Positions 55,913 through 64,000 of a stretch of DNA of 64,000 nucleotides are shown here, piece by piece. Source of the stretch: Porphyrobacter sp. ULC335 (GTDB lineage Bacteria; Pseudomonadota; Alphaproteobacteria; Sphingomonadales; Sphingomonadaceae). The stretch is from the NCBI RefSeq assembly GCF_025917005.1, contig NZ_CP078091.1, forward strand, positions 2,418,001-2,482,000, in the 5' to 3' direction. The first letter of the stretch is position 1, and each line of letters opens with the position of its first letter. The notes below the pieces were generated by a model. It was not told where the DNA came from, searched no databases, and saw only the letters and a list, made by a program, of their open reading frames with translations. Made by a program: the position numbers and the translations under genes.

Positions 55913-56500
55913 ATGGTCGGCAGGTCAAAAGCGGCAACGGGCGAAGCGGGTGATGCGATCATCATCAAGAAATACGCCAACCGGCGTCTCTACAACACGG
56001 CCTCGTCCAGCTACATCACGTTAGAGGATCTTGCCCGGATGGTGCGCGAGAATGTCGATTTCCAGGTGCTTGACGCCAAAAGCGGTGACGACATCACTCA
56101 CGCGATCCTGACCCAGATCATCATGGATGAAGAAGCGAATGGCGAGCAGATGCTCCCGGTCAGCTTCCTGCGCCAGCTGATCGGCATGTACGGCAATTCG
56201 ATGCAGGCGATGATGCCGTCATACCTCGAAGCCAGCATGGCGAACTTCCGCGACAATCAGACCAAAATCCGCGAGGCCTTCGAAAAGGGTCTGAGCGCAA
56301 CGCCCTTCGCCGCGATCCATGAAACCAATATGGCGATGATGCGCGCTGCGGCCGATGTGTTCTTGCCGGGCCTCGGCAAGGCCAAGGACAAGCCCGCCGC
56401 CAAGCCAGCGGCTCCGGTTTCGGAACCCCGCGACGAGATCGCCGCGCTGCGCGAACAAATGGCCGCGATGCAAAAGAAGCTGGACGATCTGAGCAAATAG
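55913..56500 (+). CDS. phaR: Polyhydroxyalkanoate synthesis repressor PhaR
   Basis: The 195-residue protein opens with the DNA-binding domain IIIKKYANRRLYNTASSSYITLEDLARMVRENVDFQVLDAKSGDDIT, followed by the PHB-granule-binding region (LIGMYGNSMQAMMPSYLEASM) and a Pro/Ala tail with a coiled-coil end. It senses PHB granules and represses phasin and phaR genes. No phaABC or phasin genes are in the window, so it is an isolated regulator here. Confidence 0.94.
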   Translation: MVGRSKAATGEAGDAIIIKKYANRRLYNTASSSYITLEDLARMVRENVDFQVLDAKSGDDITHAILTQIIMDEEANGEQMLPVSFLRQLIGMYGNSMQAMMPSYLEASMANFRDNQTKIREAFEKGLSATPFAAIHETNMAMMRAAADVFLPGLGKAKDKPAAKPAAPVSEPRDEIAALREQMAAMQKKLDDLSK

Positions 56501-56558
56501 CGCGAAGCGCCGCGCGCCAGCGGCAACAGCGCCGCCCGTTCAAGCAGGAAGTCAATCC

Positions 56559-58103
56559 GTGTCCCAGATCCGCCACGCGCTCACCGTCAAGCGCGAAGAC
56601 GACTTTGCCAAATGGTATCAGGAGGTGATCAGCGCCGCCGACCTCGCCGAGGAATCGGGCGTGCGCGGCTGCATGGTGATCAAGCCGTGGGGCTATGGCA
56701 TCTGGGAACGCATCCAGCGATTGATGGATGACCGGATCAAGGCTGCGGGTGTGCAGAACTGCTACTTCCCCCTGTTCATCCCGCTTTCCAACTTCACCCG
56801 CGAGGCCGAGCATGTCGAAGGCTTTGCCAAGGAAATGGCGGTCGTCACCCATCACCGCCTGATTGCGGACGGCAAGGGCGGGCTTATCCCCGATCCCGAA
56901 GCCAAGCTGGAAGAGCCGCTTGTGGTTCGTCCCACGTCAGAAACCATCATCGGCGATGCGATGGCGCGCTGGGTGCAGAGCTGGCGCGATCTGCCGCTGC
57001 TCACCAACCAGTGGGCCAACGTCGTCCGCTGGGAGATGCGCACGCGGATGTTCCTGCGGACCAGCGAATTCCTTTGGCAGGAAGGCCATACCGCGCACGA
57101 GAACCGCGAAGATGCGCTGGCGGAAACGCACCGCGCTTTGGAAATGTACCGCGCCTGCGCCGAGGATGATCTTGCGCTGCCCGTGATCGCTGGCGAAAAG
57201 CCCGAGAACGAGCGTTTCCCCGGCGCGGTCGAGACCTGGTCGATCGAAGCCATGATGCAGGACGGCAAGGCGCTCCAAGCGGGCACCAGCCACTACCTCG
57301 GCACCAATTTCGCCCATGCGGCGGGCATCCAGTATCAGGACCGCGAGGGCAGCCAGCAATATTGCCACACCACCAGCTGGGGTGTCTCCACGCGGCTGAT
57401 CGGCGGCGTCATCATGACCCACGGCGACGATGATGGCCTGCGTGTGCCGCCCGCGATTGCGCCGCAGCAGATTGTCATCATCCCGATGCTGCGTGAGGCT
57501 CCGGAAGACGCCGAGCTGATCGCCTATTGCGAGACCGTGCGTGCCGCTCTCGCCGCGCAAACCGCGCTGGGCGAACGCGTTCGCGTGCTGCTCGATGTGA
57601 AGCCGGGCAAGGCAGCGGCCAAGCGCTGGGATTGGGTGCGCAAGGGCGCACCTGTCATCATCGAAGTCGGCCCGCGCGATATGGCCGAGGGCAAGATCGC
57701 CGTGCTGCGCCGCGACCAGCTGTGGAACGCCGCGAACGGCAAGCCCGCCTTCACCTATCCCGCCCACGCCGATTTCGTGGGTGAGGCTGGCGGGGTGCTC
57801 GAAGCGATCCAGTCATCGCTTTACGAGGAAGCCAAGGCCCGTCGCGATGCCAACATCACCCGAGGGGTGACCGAGTGGCAGGCGGTGGCAGACCACTTCG
57901 AAAAGGGCGGCAAGTATCCCGGTTGGGTCGAGGTCGAGTGGGCCAAGCCCACCGGAGCGGCGCTGGACGCCGTGGTCGAGAAGCTGAAGGCGCTGAAGCT
58001 CACCATCCGCAACGTGCCCCGCGGCGGCGAACCGGCCAGCGGCGCCTGCATCTTCACCGGCGCACCGGCGACCGAGCGCATCCTGGTGGCGCGCGCCTAC
58101 TAG
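56559..58103 (+). CDS. proS: Prolyl-tRNA synthetase, archaeal/eukaryotic type
   Basis: The 514-residue class II enzyme charges tRNA-Pro. Unlike the 570-residue E. coli type it lacks the editing insert. It has MVIKPWGYGIWERIQRLMDDRIK, VVRPTSETIIGDAMARWV (motif 2 region), RMFLRTSEFLWQEGHTAHENREDA (motif 2), QAGTSHYLGTNFA and the C-terminal tail ending in the Tyr-containing LVARAY. This is the ProS type 3 architecture. GTG start follows AGGAAG at good spacing. Whether a second ProS exists cannot be seen. Confidence 0.93.
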   Translation: MSQIRHALTVKREDDFAKWYQEVISAADLAEESGVRGCMVIKPWGYGIWERIQRLMDDRIKAAGVQNCYFPLFIPLSNFTREAEHVEGFAKEMAVVTHHRLIADGKGGLIPDPEAKLEEPLVVRPTSETIIGDAMARWVQSWRDLPLLTNQWANVVRWEMRTRMFLRTSEFLWQEGHTAHENREDALAETHRALEMYRACAEDDLALPVIAGEKPENERFPGAVETWSIEAMMQDGKALQAGTSHYLGTNFAHAAGIQYQDREGSQQYCHTTSWGVSTRLIGGVIMTHGDDDGLRVPPAIAPQQIVIIPMLREAPEDAELIAYCETVRAALAAQTALGERVRVLLDVKPGKAAAKRWDWVRKGAPVIIEVGPRDMAEGKIAVLRRDQLWNAANGKPAFTYPAHADFVGEAGGVLEAIQSSLYEEAKARRDANITRGVTEWQAVADHFEKGGKYPGWVEVEWAKPTGAALDAVVEKLKALKLTIRNVPRGGEPASGACIFTGAPATERILVARAY

Positions 58104-58139
58104 CTTGCGCCTAGGCAGGCAGGCGGGCAGACAGGGCGC

Positions 58140-59510
58140 ATGATCAAACATGCTCTGCTGCTCACCGCCGTCCTCGCCGCCCCGCTCGCTGCCCAGACAC
58201 ATCCTGCTGAAGCCGTCTCCGAAGATCGCCTGAAAAGCGATGTCGAAAAGCTCGTCAGCTTCGGCACGCGGCACACGTTGTCATCGCAGACCGATCCCGA
58301 ACGCGGCATCGGCGCAGCTGTCGATTGGGGGCTGGCGGAGTTCAAGCGTATCGGCGCGACATGCGGCGGCTGTCTTGAGGTGCTCCCCGTTGGCGAAACC
58401 GTCACCGGCCCGCGTGTCCCAACACCCACGCTGGTGCGCAACGCCGTCGCCATCCAGCGCGGCAGCGAGCGGCCGAACGAGGTCGTGATCGTGCAGGGGC
58501 ATATCGACAGCCGCGTTACCGACGTAATGGACGCGACCTCCGACGCGCCCGGCGCCAATGACGACGGCAGCGGCACCGCTCTGGTGATCGAAGCCGCGCG
58601 GGTACTGAGCGGGACGAAGTACCCCACCACCATCATCTACGCGCTGCTCTCGGGCGAGGAGCAGGGACTCCACGGCGGCCAGATCCTCGCCAATTGGGCC
58701 GAGGCGCAGGGCTTCACGGTGAAGGCCGTGCTCAACAACGACATCATCGGCAATTCCTGCGGTTCGGACGGATATTGCGAGCCCAAGGTCGTGCGCGTCT
58801 TCTCCGAAGGCCCGCGCGCTGACCTGACCGACCGGCTGCGCGCCGCGCAGACGCGCTTCGGCGGCGAGAACGATACGCCCTCGCGCAACCTTTCGCGCTG
58901 GGTGGCGGGGTTGGCAGAGAAGCACCCTGACGGCCTGCAAGTCCGCCAGATCTGGCGCACCGACCGCATGGGCCGCGGCGGGGATCAGGTGCCGTTCCTT
59001 CAGAAGGGCTACCCGGCGATCCGCTTTTCGGTGGGGGTCGAGGATTACGACCACCAGCATCAGGACCTGCGCACCGAGAACGGCGTGGTCTACGGCGACA
59101 CCATCGACGAGATGGATTTCGCCTATCTCGCCGGGGTGACGAAGCTGAACGTGCGGGCGCTGGATGCATTGGCGCGGGCGCCGATGCCGCCCAAGGTGAC
59201 GGTGAATGCGGCGGTGAGGGTGGATACCGAAATCAAATGGAACAGGGTGCCCGGCGCTTGGGTCTACCAGATCCGCAAACGCCGAACGGATGAACCGGGT
59301 TGGCACACGGGGTCCGATGGTTTCGCGAGTATCGACACGCCAGCCATCGGCAAACCCGAAGTGCAGCAGAACGGCGAAACTCTCGATCATGTCGCCAAGG
59401 TGCGCGGTGATGACTGGATGTTCGGCGTTGCGGCTTGCGCGGGCGAATGGTGCTCGCCGGTTTCCAGCGCCGTCCCCGGCGGTGCCTTCGAGCCGGTGGG
59501 GAAGGAATAA
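58140..59510 (+). CDS. Exported M28 family metallopeptidase
   Basis: The 456-residue product has a signal peptide (KHALLLTAVLAAPLAAQ) and M28 zinc ligands in order: VVIVQGHIDSRV, PGANDDGSGTALVIEAARVL, LSGEEQGLHGG and LNNDIIGNSCG, then a late His. It is an aminopeptidase-type fold. A beta-rich C-terminal domain (VRVDTEIKWNRVPGAWVYQIRKR) resembles a fibronectin-like add-on. It is followed by a palindromic repeat and rnr. Confidence 0.9.
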   Translation: MIKHALLLTAVLAAPLAAQTHPAEAVSEDRLKSDVEKLVSFGTRHTLSSQTDPERGIGAAVDWGLAEFKRIGATCGGCLEVLPVGETVTGPRVPTPTLVRNAVAIQRGSERPNEVVIVQGHIDSRVTDVMDATSDAPGANDDGSGTALVIEAARVLSGTKYPTTIIYALLSGEEQGLHGGQILANWAEAQGFTVKAVLNNDIIGNSCGSDGYCEPKVVRVFSEGPRADLTDRLRAAQTRFGGENDTPSRNLSRWVAGLAEKHPDGLQVRQIWRTDRMGRGGDQVPFLQKGYPAIRFSVGVEDYDHQHQDLRTENGVVYGDTIDEMDFAYLAGVTKLNVRALDALARAPMPPKVTVNAAVRVDTEIKWNRVPGAWVYQIRKRRTDEPGWHTGSDGFASIDTPAIGKPEVQQNGETLDHVAKVRGDDWMFGVAACAGEWCSPVSSAVPGGAFEPVGKE

Positions 59511-59515
59511 ACCTT

Positions 59516-59629
59516 CGTCATTGCGAGGAGCCGCAGGCTCCGTGGCAATCCATGGACCGGCGGCGCGCCTTGACGAAACAGCAGTCCATGGATTGCTTCC
59601 CCCGGCTCAAGGCCGGGGTCGCAATGACG
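59516..59629. repeat. Palindromic intergenic repeat element
   Basis: CGTCATTGCGA at 59516-59526 is inverted as TCGCAATGACG at 59619-59629. Inside lie GGAGCC-GCA-GGCTCC (59527-59541) and GCAATCCATGGAC (59545-59557) inverted as GTCCATGGATTGC (59584-59596), and a CCCGGC-TCAA-GGCCGGG hairpin. It has the nested structure of an intergenic repeat widely seen in alphaproteobacteria and differs from the repeat in glyS. Confidence 0.85.
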
Positions 59630-59654
59630 AGGCTTATGGGTTAGGGCCGTTGCC

Positions 59655-61964
59655 ATGCCCAAGCCCACCAAACTCCCCCAGGGAATGCCGAGCGCGCAAC
59701 AGGTGCTCGACTTCATCCAGTCCTCCGATATCCCCGCCGGTAAGCGCGAGATTGCCAAGGCCTTCGGGCTGAAGGGGCAAGAGAAGATCAAGCTCAAAGC
59801 CCTGCTCAAGGACATGGCCGAGGACGGGTTGATCGACGGCAAGAAAAGCGCCTTCCACCGCATGGGCGGGGTGCCGAAGGTCACGACACTCAAGATCGTC
59901 GCCATCGAAGACGGCGATCTGATCGCCGAGCCCGACAATTGGGACCCCGAAGCCCCCGGCAAGCCGCCGCGCCTCACGATCCGCGAACCGCGTCCGAAGC
60001 CAGGCATGAAGCGGCCGCCTGCCCTGAAGCGCGGTGACCGGGTGCTGGCCCGCACCGAGGAGACCGAAACAGGCTTGCGCGCGCATGTGATGAAGAAGCT
60101 CCCCTCGCGCACCGAGGGGCTGATGGGCGTGGTCGAGATCGACAAGACCGGTAAGGCGTGGCTCGCACCGATCGACAAGCGCGTGCGCCAATCCACACCG
60201 ATTGCCGATCGCGGCGAGGCCGAGGCGGGCCAGCTGGTCATCGCCGAACGTGTCGGCCGGTCAGACCGTGCAGGCGTGAAGGTGGTCGAGGTGGTGGGTG
60301 ACCCGCTCGCCCCGCGCAGCTTCAGCCTGATCGCAATTGCCAAGCACGGCATCCCAAACGTTTTCCCTGAAGAGGTGCTGGAAGAAGCCCCGCGCGCCGC
60401 CAAGCTGAAGCTGTCCGAAAAGACCCGCGAAGACCTTCGGCACCTGCCGATCGTCGCCATCGACCCCGCCGACGCGCGGGACCATGATGACGCGATCTGG
60501 GCCGAACCGGACGGGCAGGGCGGGTTCAACGCGCTCGTCGCCATTGCCGATGTCAGCTTCTACGTCCGTCCCGGCTCCGCGCTCGACCGCGAGGCAAGAA
60601 TGCGCGGCAACTCGGTCTATTTCCCCGACCGCGTGGTGCCGATGCTGCCCGAAATCCTGTCCGCCGATGTCTGCTCCCTGAAGGAAGGCGAGGACCGTGC
60701 GGCGATGGCCTGTCACCTGCACATCAATGCAGACGGCAAGGTATCGAGCTTCCGCTTCACCCGCGCGCTGGTGCGGATCGCGCACAACATCGCTTACGAG
60801 GATGCGCAAAAGGCGGTCGATAGCGGCACCCCGCCGGAATATCTCGCCAACCTGTGGGACGCATGGAAGGCGCTTTCTGCCGCCCGCGACGCGCGTGATC
60901 CCTTGGCGTTGGAACTGCCCGAGCGTCGCGTGGTGCTCGATGCCAAAGGCCAGATCGCCGAAATCGCCATTCGTGAACGCCTCGACGCGCACCGCGTGGT
61001 CGAGGATTTCATGATCGCCGCAAACGTCGCCGCCGCCAAGGCACTCGAAGCCAAGACCGCCCCTGTCGTCTACCGCATCCACGAGCCACCGAGCCGCGAG
61101 AAGCTGATCGCGCTGCGCGATTACCTCGCCACGATGGGCAAGAAGCTGGCGCTGGGTCAGGTGGTGACGCCGGGCCTGTTCAACCGCATGCTCAAGGACG
61201 TCACCGACGAGGCGGAAAAGGCGCTGGTGATGGAGGCGGTGCTGCGCAGCCAGACGCAGGCCTATTATGGCCCCGCCAATGCCGGACACTTCGGCCTGAG
61301 CCTCGGATCATACGCGCACTTCACCTCGCCGATCCGCCGCTATTCCGATCTGCTGGTGCACCGTGCGCTGGTCGACGCCTACAAGCTGGAACAGCCCGCC
61401 CCGCCGGGCTCGCTCCCCGCCACATCGGGCCTGTCTGACCGTGACCGCGCCAGCCTGCAACAGGTCAGCGACGCCATCAGCCAGACCGAACGCCGCGCGA
61501 TGGAGGCCGAGCGTGATACCATCGACCGTTATGTCGCGGCCTGGCTCTCGGCGCGGGTGGGCGAGGTGTTCGATACCCGCATCACCGGCGTGCAGGCCTT
61601 CGGCTTCTTCGCCACCATCGTCGGGCTGGGCGGGGACGGGCTGGTGCCGATCTCGACACTGGGGGGCGAGTATTTCCGCCATGACGAAGCCGCGCAGGCG
61701 CTGGTCGGCAGCGACAGCGGCACGACCTTTGCCAGCGGTGACCGGCTGAAGCTGAAACTCGCCGAAGCCAATCCGCTGACCGGCGCACTGAAGTTCGTGC
61801 TGCCGGATGCGGATGCGGGACGGATCGACGCACGCGGCGCGCGTCCCGATGCCCAAACCGACAATCGCAAGCGTGGCCCTGGCGGGCCAAGAAAGGCGGG
61901 CAAGTTCATGGTCGGCCAGCGCGGTCGTCCGGGCAATATCCGCCATCAGGGGCGCAAGAAGTAG
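59655..61964 (+). CDS. rnr: Ribonuclease R
   Basis: RNase R is a 3'-5' exoribonuclease able to degrade structured RNA. The 769-residue product has an N-terminal winged helix (VLDFIQSSDIPAGKREIAKAFGL), cold-shock-like domains, the RNB domain (VVAIDPADARDHDDAIWAEP with the acidic metal ligands, HRALVDAYK) and an S1 domain (TRITGVQAFGFFATIVGLGGDGLVPISTL), ending in a basic tail. Full length. It converges with the usp gene by three bases. Confidence 0.95.
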   Translation: MPKPTKLPQGMPSAQQVLDFIQSSDIPAGKREIAKAFGLKGQEKIKLKALLKDMAEDGLIDGKKSAFHRMGGVPKVTTLKIVAIEDGDLIAEPDNWDPEAPGKPPRLTIREPRPKPGMKRPPALKRGDRVLARTEETETGLRAHVMKKLPSRTEGLMGVVEIDKTGKAWLAPIDKRVRQSTPIADRGEAEAGQLVIAERVGRSDRAGVKVVEVVGDPLAPRSFSLIAIAKHGIPNVFPEEVLEEAPRAAKLKLSEKTREDLRHLPIVAIDPADARDHDDAIWAEPDGQGGFNALVAIADVSFYVRPGSALDREARMRGNSVYFPDRVVPMLPEILSADVCSLKEGEDRAAMACHLHINADGKVSSFRFTRALVRIAHNIAYEDAQKAVDSGTPPEYLANLWDAWKALSAARDARDPLALELPERRVVLDAKGQIAEIAIRERLDAHRVVEDFMIAANVAAAKALEAKTAPVVYRIHEPPSREKLIALRDYLATMGKKLALGQVVTPGLFNRMLKDVTDEAEKALVMEAVLRSQTQAYYGPANAGHFGLSLGSYAHFTSPIRRYSDLLVHRALVDAYKLEQPAPPGSLPATSGLSDRDRASLQQVSDAISQTERRAMEAERDTIDRYVAAWLSARVGEVFDTRITGVQAFGFFATIVGLGGDGLVPISTLGGEYFRHDEAAQALVGSDSGTTFASGDRLKLKLAEANPLTGALKFVLPDADAGRIDARGARPDAQTDNRKRGPGGPRKAGKFMVGQRGRPGNIRHQGRKK

Positions 61965-61967
61965 CGC

Positions 61968-62420
61968 CTAGGCCTGATGATCGCTTGTGGTCTCGTCGTA
62001 ATCGGCGGGGATGATGTACAGGGGGCAGGGCAAGCTGCCCGCCGCGGCCGAGAAATGCGTCACCAGCGGTCCGGGAGCAGCGCCCTTGGCCGCACCCAGC
62101 ACGAGTGCAGCGACCTCCTTGTGCTCGGCCAGGAATTCGCTGACGATCTTCTGCCCTTGGCCGATCTTGACCGAAATGGTCGGCATGATCCCGCTTTCGG
62201 CGAGGAGATTGCCGGCAACGCCATGCGCCAGCATCTCGGCCCGGTCGCGGGCTTCGGCCTCGATCGTGGCCTGCACCGCGCCGAACGCGCTGAAATTCTG
62301 CTGCGGCACCAGCGCCAGCAGATGCACCGCACCACCGACCGCCACCGCGCGGCGCGCGGCATAACGCAAGGCGGAAGTCGCCTCCTCGCTCTCGTCGATG
62401 ATGACCAGAAATGTGCGCAT
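61968..62420 (-). CDS. Universal stress protein, UspA family
   Basis: The 150-residue single-domain protein has a UspA fold: FLVIIDESEEATSALRYAARRA with the acidic nucleotide site, and LVLGAAKGAAPGPLVTHFSAAAGSLPCPLYIIP. The GxxGx9GS loop of ATP-binding USPs is only partly present (GAAKGAAPG to SAAAGS), so nucleotide binding is uncertain. Divergent from the E2 gene across 148 bases. Confidence 0.9.
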   Translation of the reverse strand: MRTFLVIIDESEEATSALRYAARRAVAVGGAVHLLALVPQQNFSAFGAVQATIEAEARDRAEMLAHGVAGNLLAESGIMPTISVKIGQGQKIVSEFLAEHKEVAALVLGAAKGAAPGPLVTHFSAAAGSLPCPLYIIPADYDETTSDHQA

Positions 62421-62521
62421 GTTGTCAGCCCCGTAAGGCGTCAGGGTATCAATGCATTCGTATGGATTGGCAAGTCCCCCGCGATTTGCTCCGATTCTGG
62501 CCCTTGCCCGACGCTAGGGAA

Positions 62522-62540
62522 TTGGCCAGAGAACGGCCAA
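62522..62540. promoter_or_regulatory. Inverted repeat upstream of the E2 gene
   Basis: TTGGCC (62522-62527) and GGCCAA (62535-62540) form a perfect six-base inverted repeat with a seven-base gap, 28 bases before the E2 ATG. It may be an operator for the divergent usp/E2 pair. No -10/-35 pair was clearly identified. Confidence 0.35.
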
Positions 62541-62568
62541 GGATCGTTTACGGGAGTTGCAACGGATC

Positions 62569-63978
62569 ATGGCCTTGGACATCAGGATGCCGGCTTTGTC
62601 GCCCACCATGGAAGAAGGCACGCTCGCGCGCTGGCTGGTAAAGGTTGGCGATACGGTGCGATCGGGCGACGTGATGGCCGAGATCGAAACCGACAAGGCG
62701 ACCATGGAGTTCGAAGCGGTCGATGAAGGCGTGATCGCCGAAATCCTCGTGTCCGAAGGCAGCGAAGGCGTGAAGGTCGGCGCAGTCATCGCCAAGCTGA
62801 CGGTCGAGGGCGAGGACGCCGCACCTGCGCCCGCACCTGCCGCTGCGGCCGAGGCCCCGGCGGCTGATGGCCCGGCAGCGACCCCGACAGCGAAGAAGCT
62901 TGCCGAACAGAACGGCATTGATCTTTCGAGCCTCACCGGCACCGGCCCCAAGGGCAAGATCACCAAAGAAGATGTCGAGGCCGCGATTGTCGCTGGCGGC
63001 GGCTCGCCAGCGCCTGCGCCGGTGCAAGCCCCTGTGGCTTCGGCAGCGGCTGCGCCCGCTCCGGCGGCGACAGGAGAGCGCGTCATCGCCTCGCCCCTCG
63101 CCAAGCGGATTGCGGCGGACAAGGGCATCGATCTGGCACTTGTGAAGGGCACCGGTCCGAATGGGCGGATCGTCAAGGAAGACGTGGAAGGCTTCACGCC
63201 TGCGGCTGCTGTGGCTGCAGCACCGGCGGCGAGCGCTGCTCCCGCTGCGGCATCGACGGCTGCGCCGGCCCCCGCCATCGAAGGCGGCGCGCCCTTTGCC
63301 GAGGAAAAGCTCTCCGGCGTGCGCAAGGTTATCGCCCGCCGCCTGACCGAGAGCAAGCAGACGGTCCCGCACTTCTATCTCACCATCGACATCCGGCTCG
63401 ATCCGCTGCTCGAACTGCGCGCGCAGCTCAACAAGTCGCTGGAGCCCGATGGTGTGAAGCTCTCGGTCAACGACCTGCTGATCAAGGCGCTCGCCCGCGC
63501 GCTGATCCGCGTGCCGCAGTGCAATGTCAGCTATCATGGCGACACGCTGCGCCGGTACAGCCGCGCCGATATCTCTGTGGCAGTGGCCGCGCCTTCGGGC
63601 CTGATCACGCCGGTGATCACCAATGCCGATACCAAGGGCCTCGCCGCGATCTCGACCGAGATGAAGACGCTCGCGGGCAAGGCGCGCGATGGCAAGCTGA
63701 TGCCGCACGAATATCAGGGCGGCACTGCGAGCCTCTCCAACCTCGGCATGTTCGGGATCAAGCAGTTCGACGCGGTGATCAACCCGCCGCAGGGCATGAT
63801 CCTCGCGGTCGGGGCGGGCCAACAGGCGCCCTATGTGGTCGATGGGGAGATCAAGGTCGCGACGGTGCTCCATGCCTCGGGCAGCTTCGACCACCGCGCC
63901 ATCGACGGGGCGGACGGGGCGCAGCTGATGGAGGCGATCAAGCAGCTGGTCGAGAACCCGATGGGGCTGGTGGTGTGA
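62569..63978 (+). CDS. Pyruvate dehydrogenase E2 (dihydrolipoyl acetyltransferase) with two E3-binding domains
   Basis: E2 transfers acetyl groups from lipoate to CoA in the pyruvate dehydrogenase core. The 469-residue product has one lipoyl domain ([22 protein letters not shown], Lys43 in [12 protein letters not shown]), two successive peripheral subunit-binding domains (about residues 105-140 and 174-209) joined by Ala/Pro linkers, and the acetyltransferase domain ending [14 protein letters not shown], with catalytic His at about 442 and Asp at 446. One such binding domain is usual. ATG at 62569 chosen; GGGAG is 12 bases upstream. E1 genes are not adjacent in the window. Confidence 0.95.
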   Translation: MALDIRMPALSPTMEEGTLARWLVKVGDTVRSGDVMAEIETDKATMEFEAVDEGVIAEILVSEGSEGVKVGAVIAKLTVEGEDAAPAPAPAAAAEAPAADGPAATPTAKKLAEQNGIDLSSLTGTGPKGKITKEDVEAAIVAGGGSPAPAPVQAPVASAAAAPAPAATGERVIASPLAKRIAADKGIDLALVKGTGPNGRIVKEDVEGFTPAAAVAAAPAASAAPAAASTAAPAPAIEGGAPFAEEKLSGVRKVIARRLTESKQTVPHFYLTIDIRLDPLLELRAQLNKSLEPDGVKLSVNDLLIKALARALIRVPQCNVSYHGDTLRRYSRADISVAVAAPSGLITPVITNADTKGLAAISTEMKTLAGKARDGKLMPHEYQGGTASLSNLGMFGIKQFDAVINPPQGMILAVGAGQQAPYVVDGEIKVATVLHASGSFDHRAIDGADGAQLMEAIKQLVENPMGLVV

Positions 63979-64000
63979 TTGATGCTGGAGTCGGTCGGCC

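Overview
This window is a compact, GC-rich chromosomal segment of an alphaproteobacterium, most likely Sphingomonadales and probably Erythrobacteraceae. The basis is gene content and order: a UrcA-family protein, a vgr-related metalloprotease, a DOMON-like protein, a sphingomonad-type Fe-S scaffold, glyQ-glyS-ppdK, lppC/rsmI-yraN-gshB, rph-rdgB with hemW, hrcA-grpE, dnaKJ and phaR. About 58 protein genes are supported. No rRNA, tRNA, CRISPR array or intact insertion sequence was seen.

Layout: 1-1.1 kb, a membrane protein and urcA behind an operator-rich promoter. 1.2-7 kb, glyQ-glyS-ppdK; glyS carries an in-frame palindromic repeat. 7-9.3 kb, a methyltransferase, comF, a 380-base gap that appears to encode a structured RNA on the minus strand, then hisI. 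9.4-13.3 kb, a MerR regulator with an operator-like site, a long acyl-CoA dehydrogenase and an M20 peptidase homologue with altered metal ligands. 13.4-19.7 kb, a Pro/Glu-rich protein, a coupled MFS-cysK-dienelactone hydrolase operon, PilZ, tyrS, DOMON and TspO. 19.8-30.5 kb, NamZ-like enzyme, MFS, two secreted proteins, CoxE-like VWA, soluble chemotaxis receptor, a parS-like palindrome with an 11-bp periodic repeat, GFA protein, MoxR ATPase, beta-lactamase-fold hydrolase and a GT87 protein. 30.5-38.7 kb, parE, lppC, rsmI-yraN-gshB-dedA, xerC and hemW. 38.7-48.3 kb, a CAP protein, rph-rdgB, hrcA-grpE, a solitary CobT-like VWA protein, PCu(A)C, dnaK behind a good RpoH-type promoter, dnaJ and a DUF6445-like protein. 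48.3-64 kb, patatin, radA, cvpA, Fe-S scaffold, MHS transporter, alr, phaR, proS (archaeal/eukaryotic type), M28 peptidase, rnr, universal stress protein and a pyruvate dehydrogenase E2 with two E3-binding domains.

Most of the content is housekeeping: tRNA charging (glyQS, tyrS, proS), protein folding (hrcA-grpE, dnaKJ), RNA processing (rph, rnr, rsmI), chromosome handling (parE, xerC, radA) and central carbon metabolism (ppdK, E2). Many convergent neighbours are separated by 0-5 bases or overlap, so longer spacers with symmetric sequence stand out. I see no clear multigene defence or mobile system. The most interesting non-coding signals are the structured RNA candidate at about 8.56-8.79 kb, the parS-like site with phased repeats at 26.3-26.4 kb, the palindromic repeat inside glyS, and the phased TGAC repeats at 1.03-1.10 kb.
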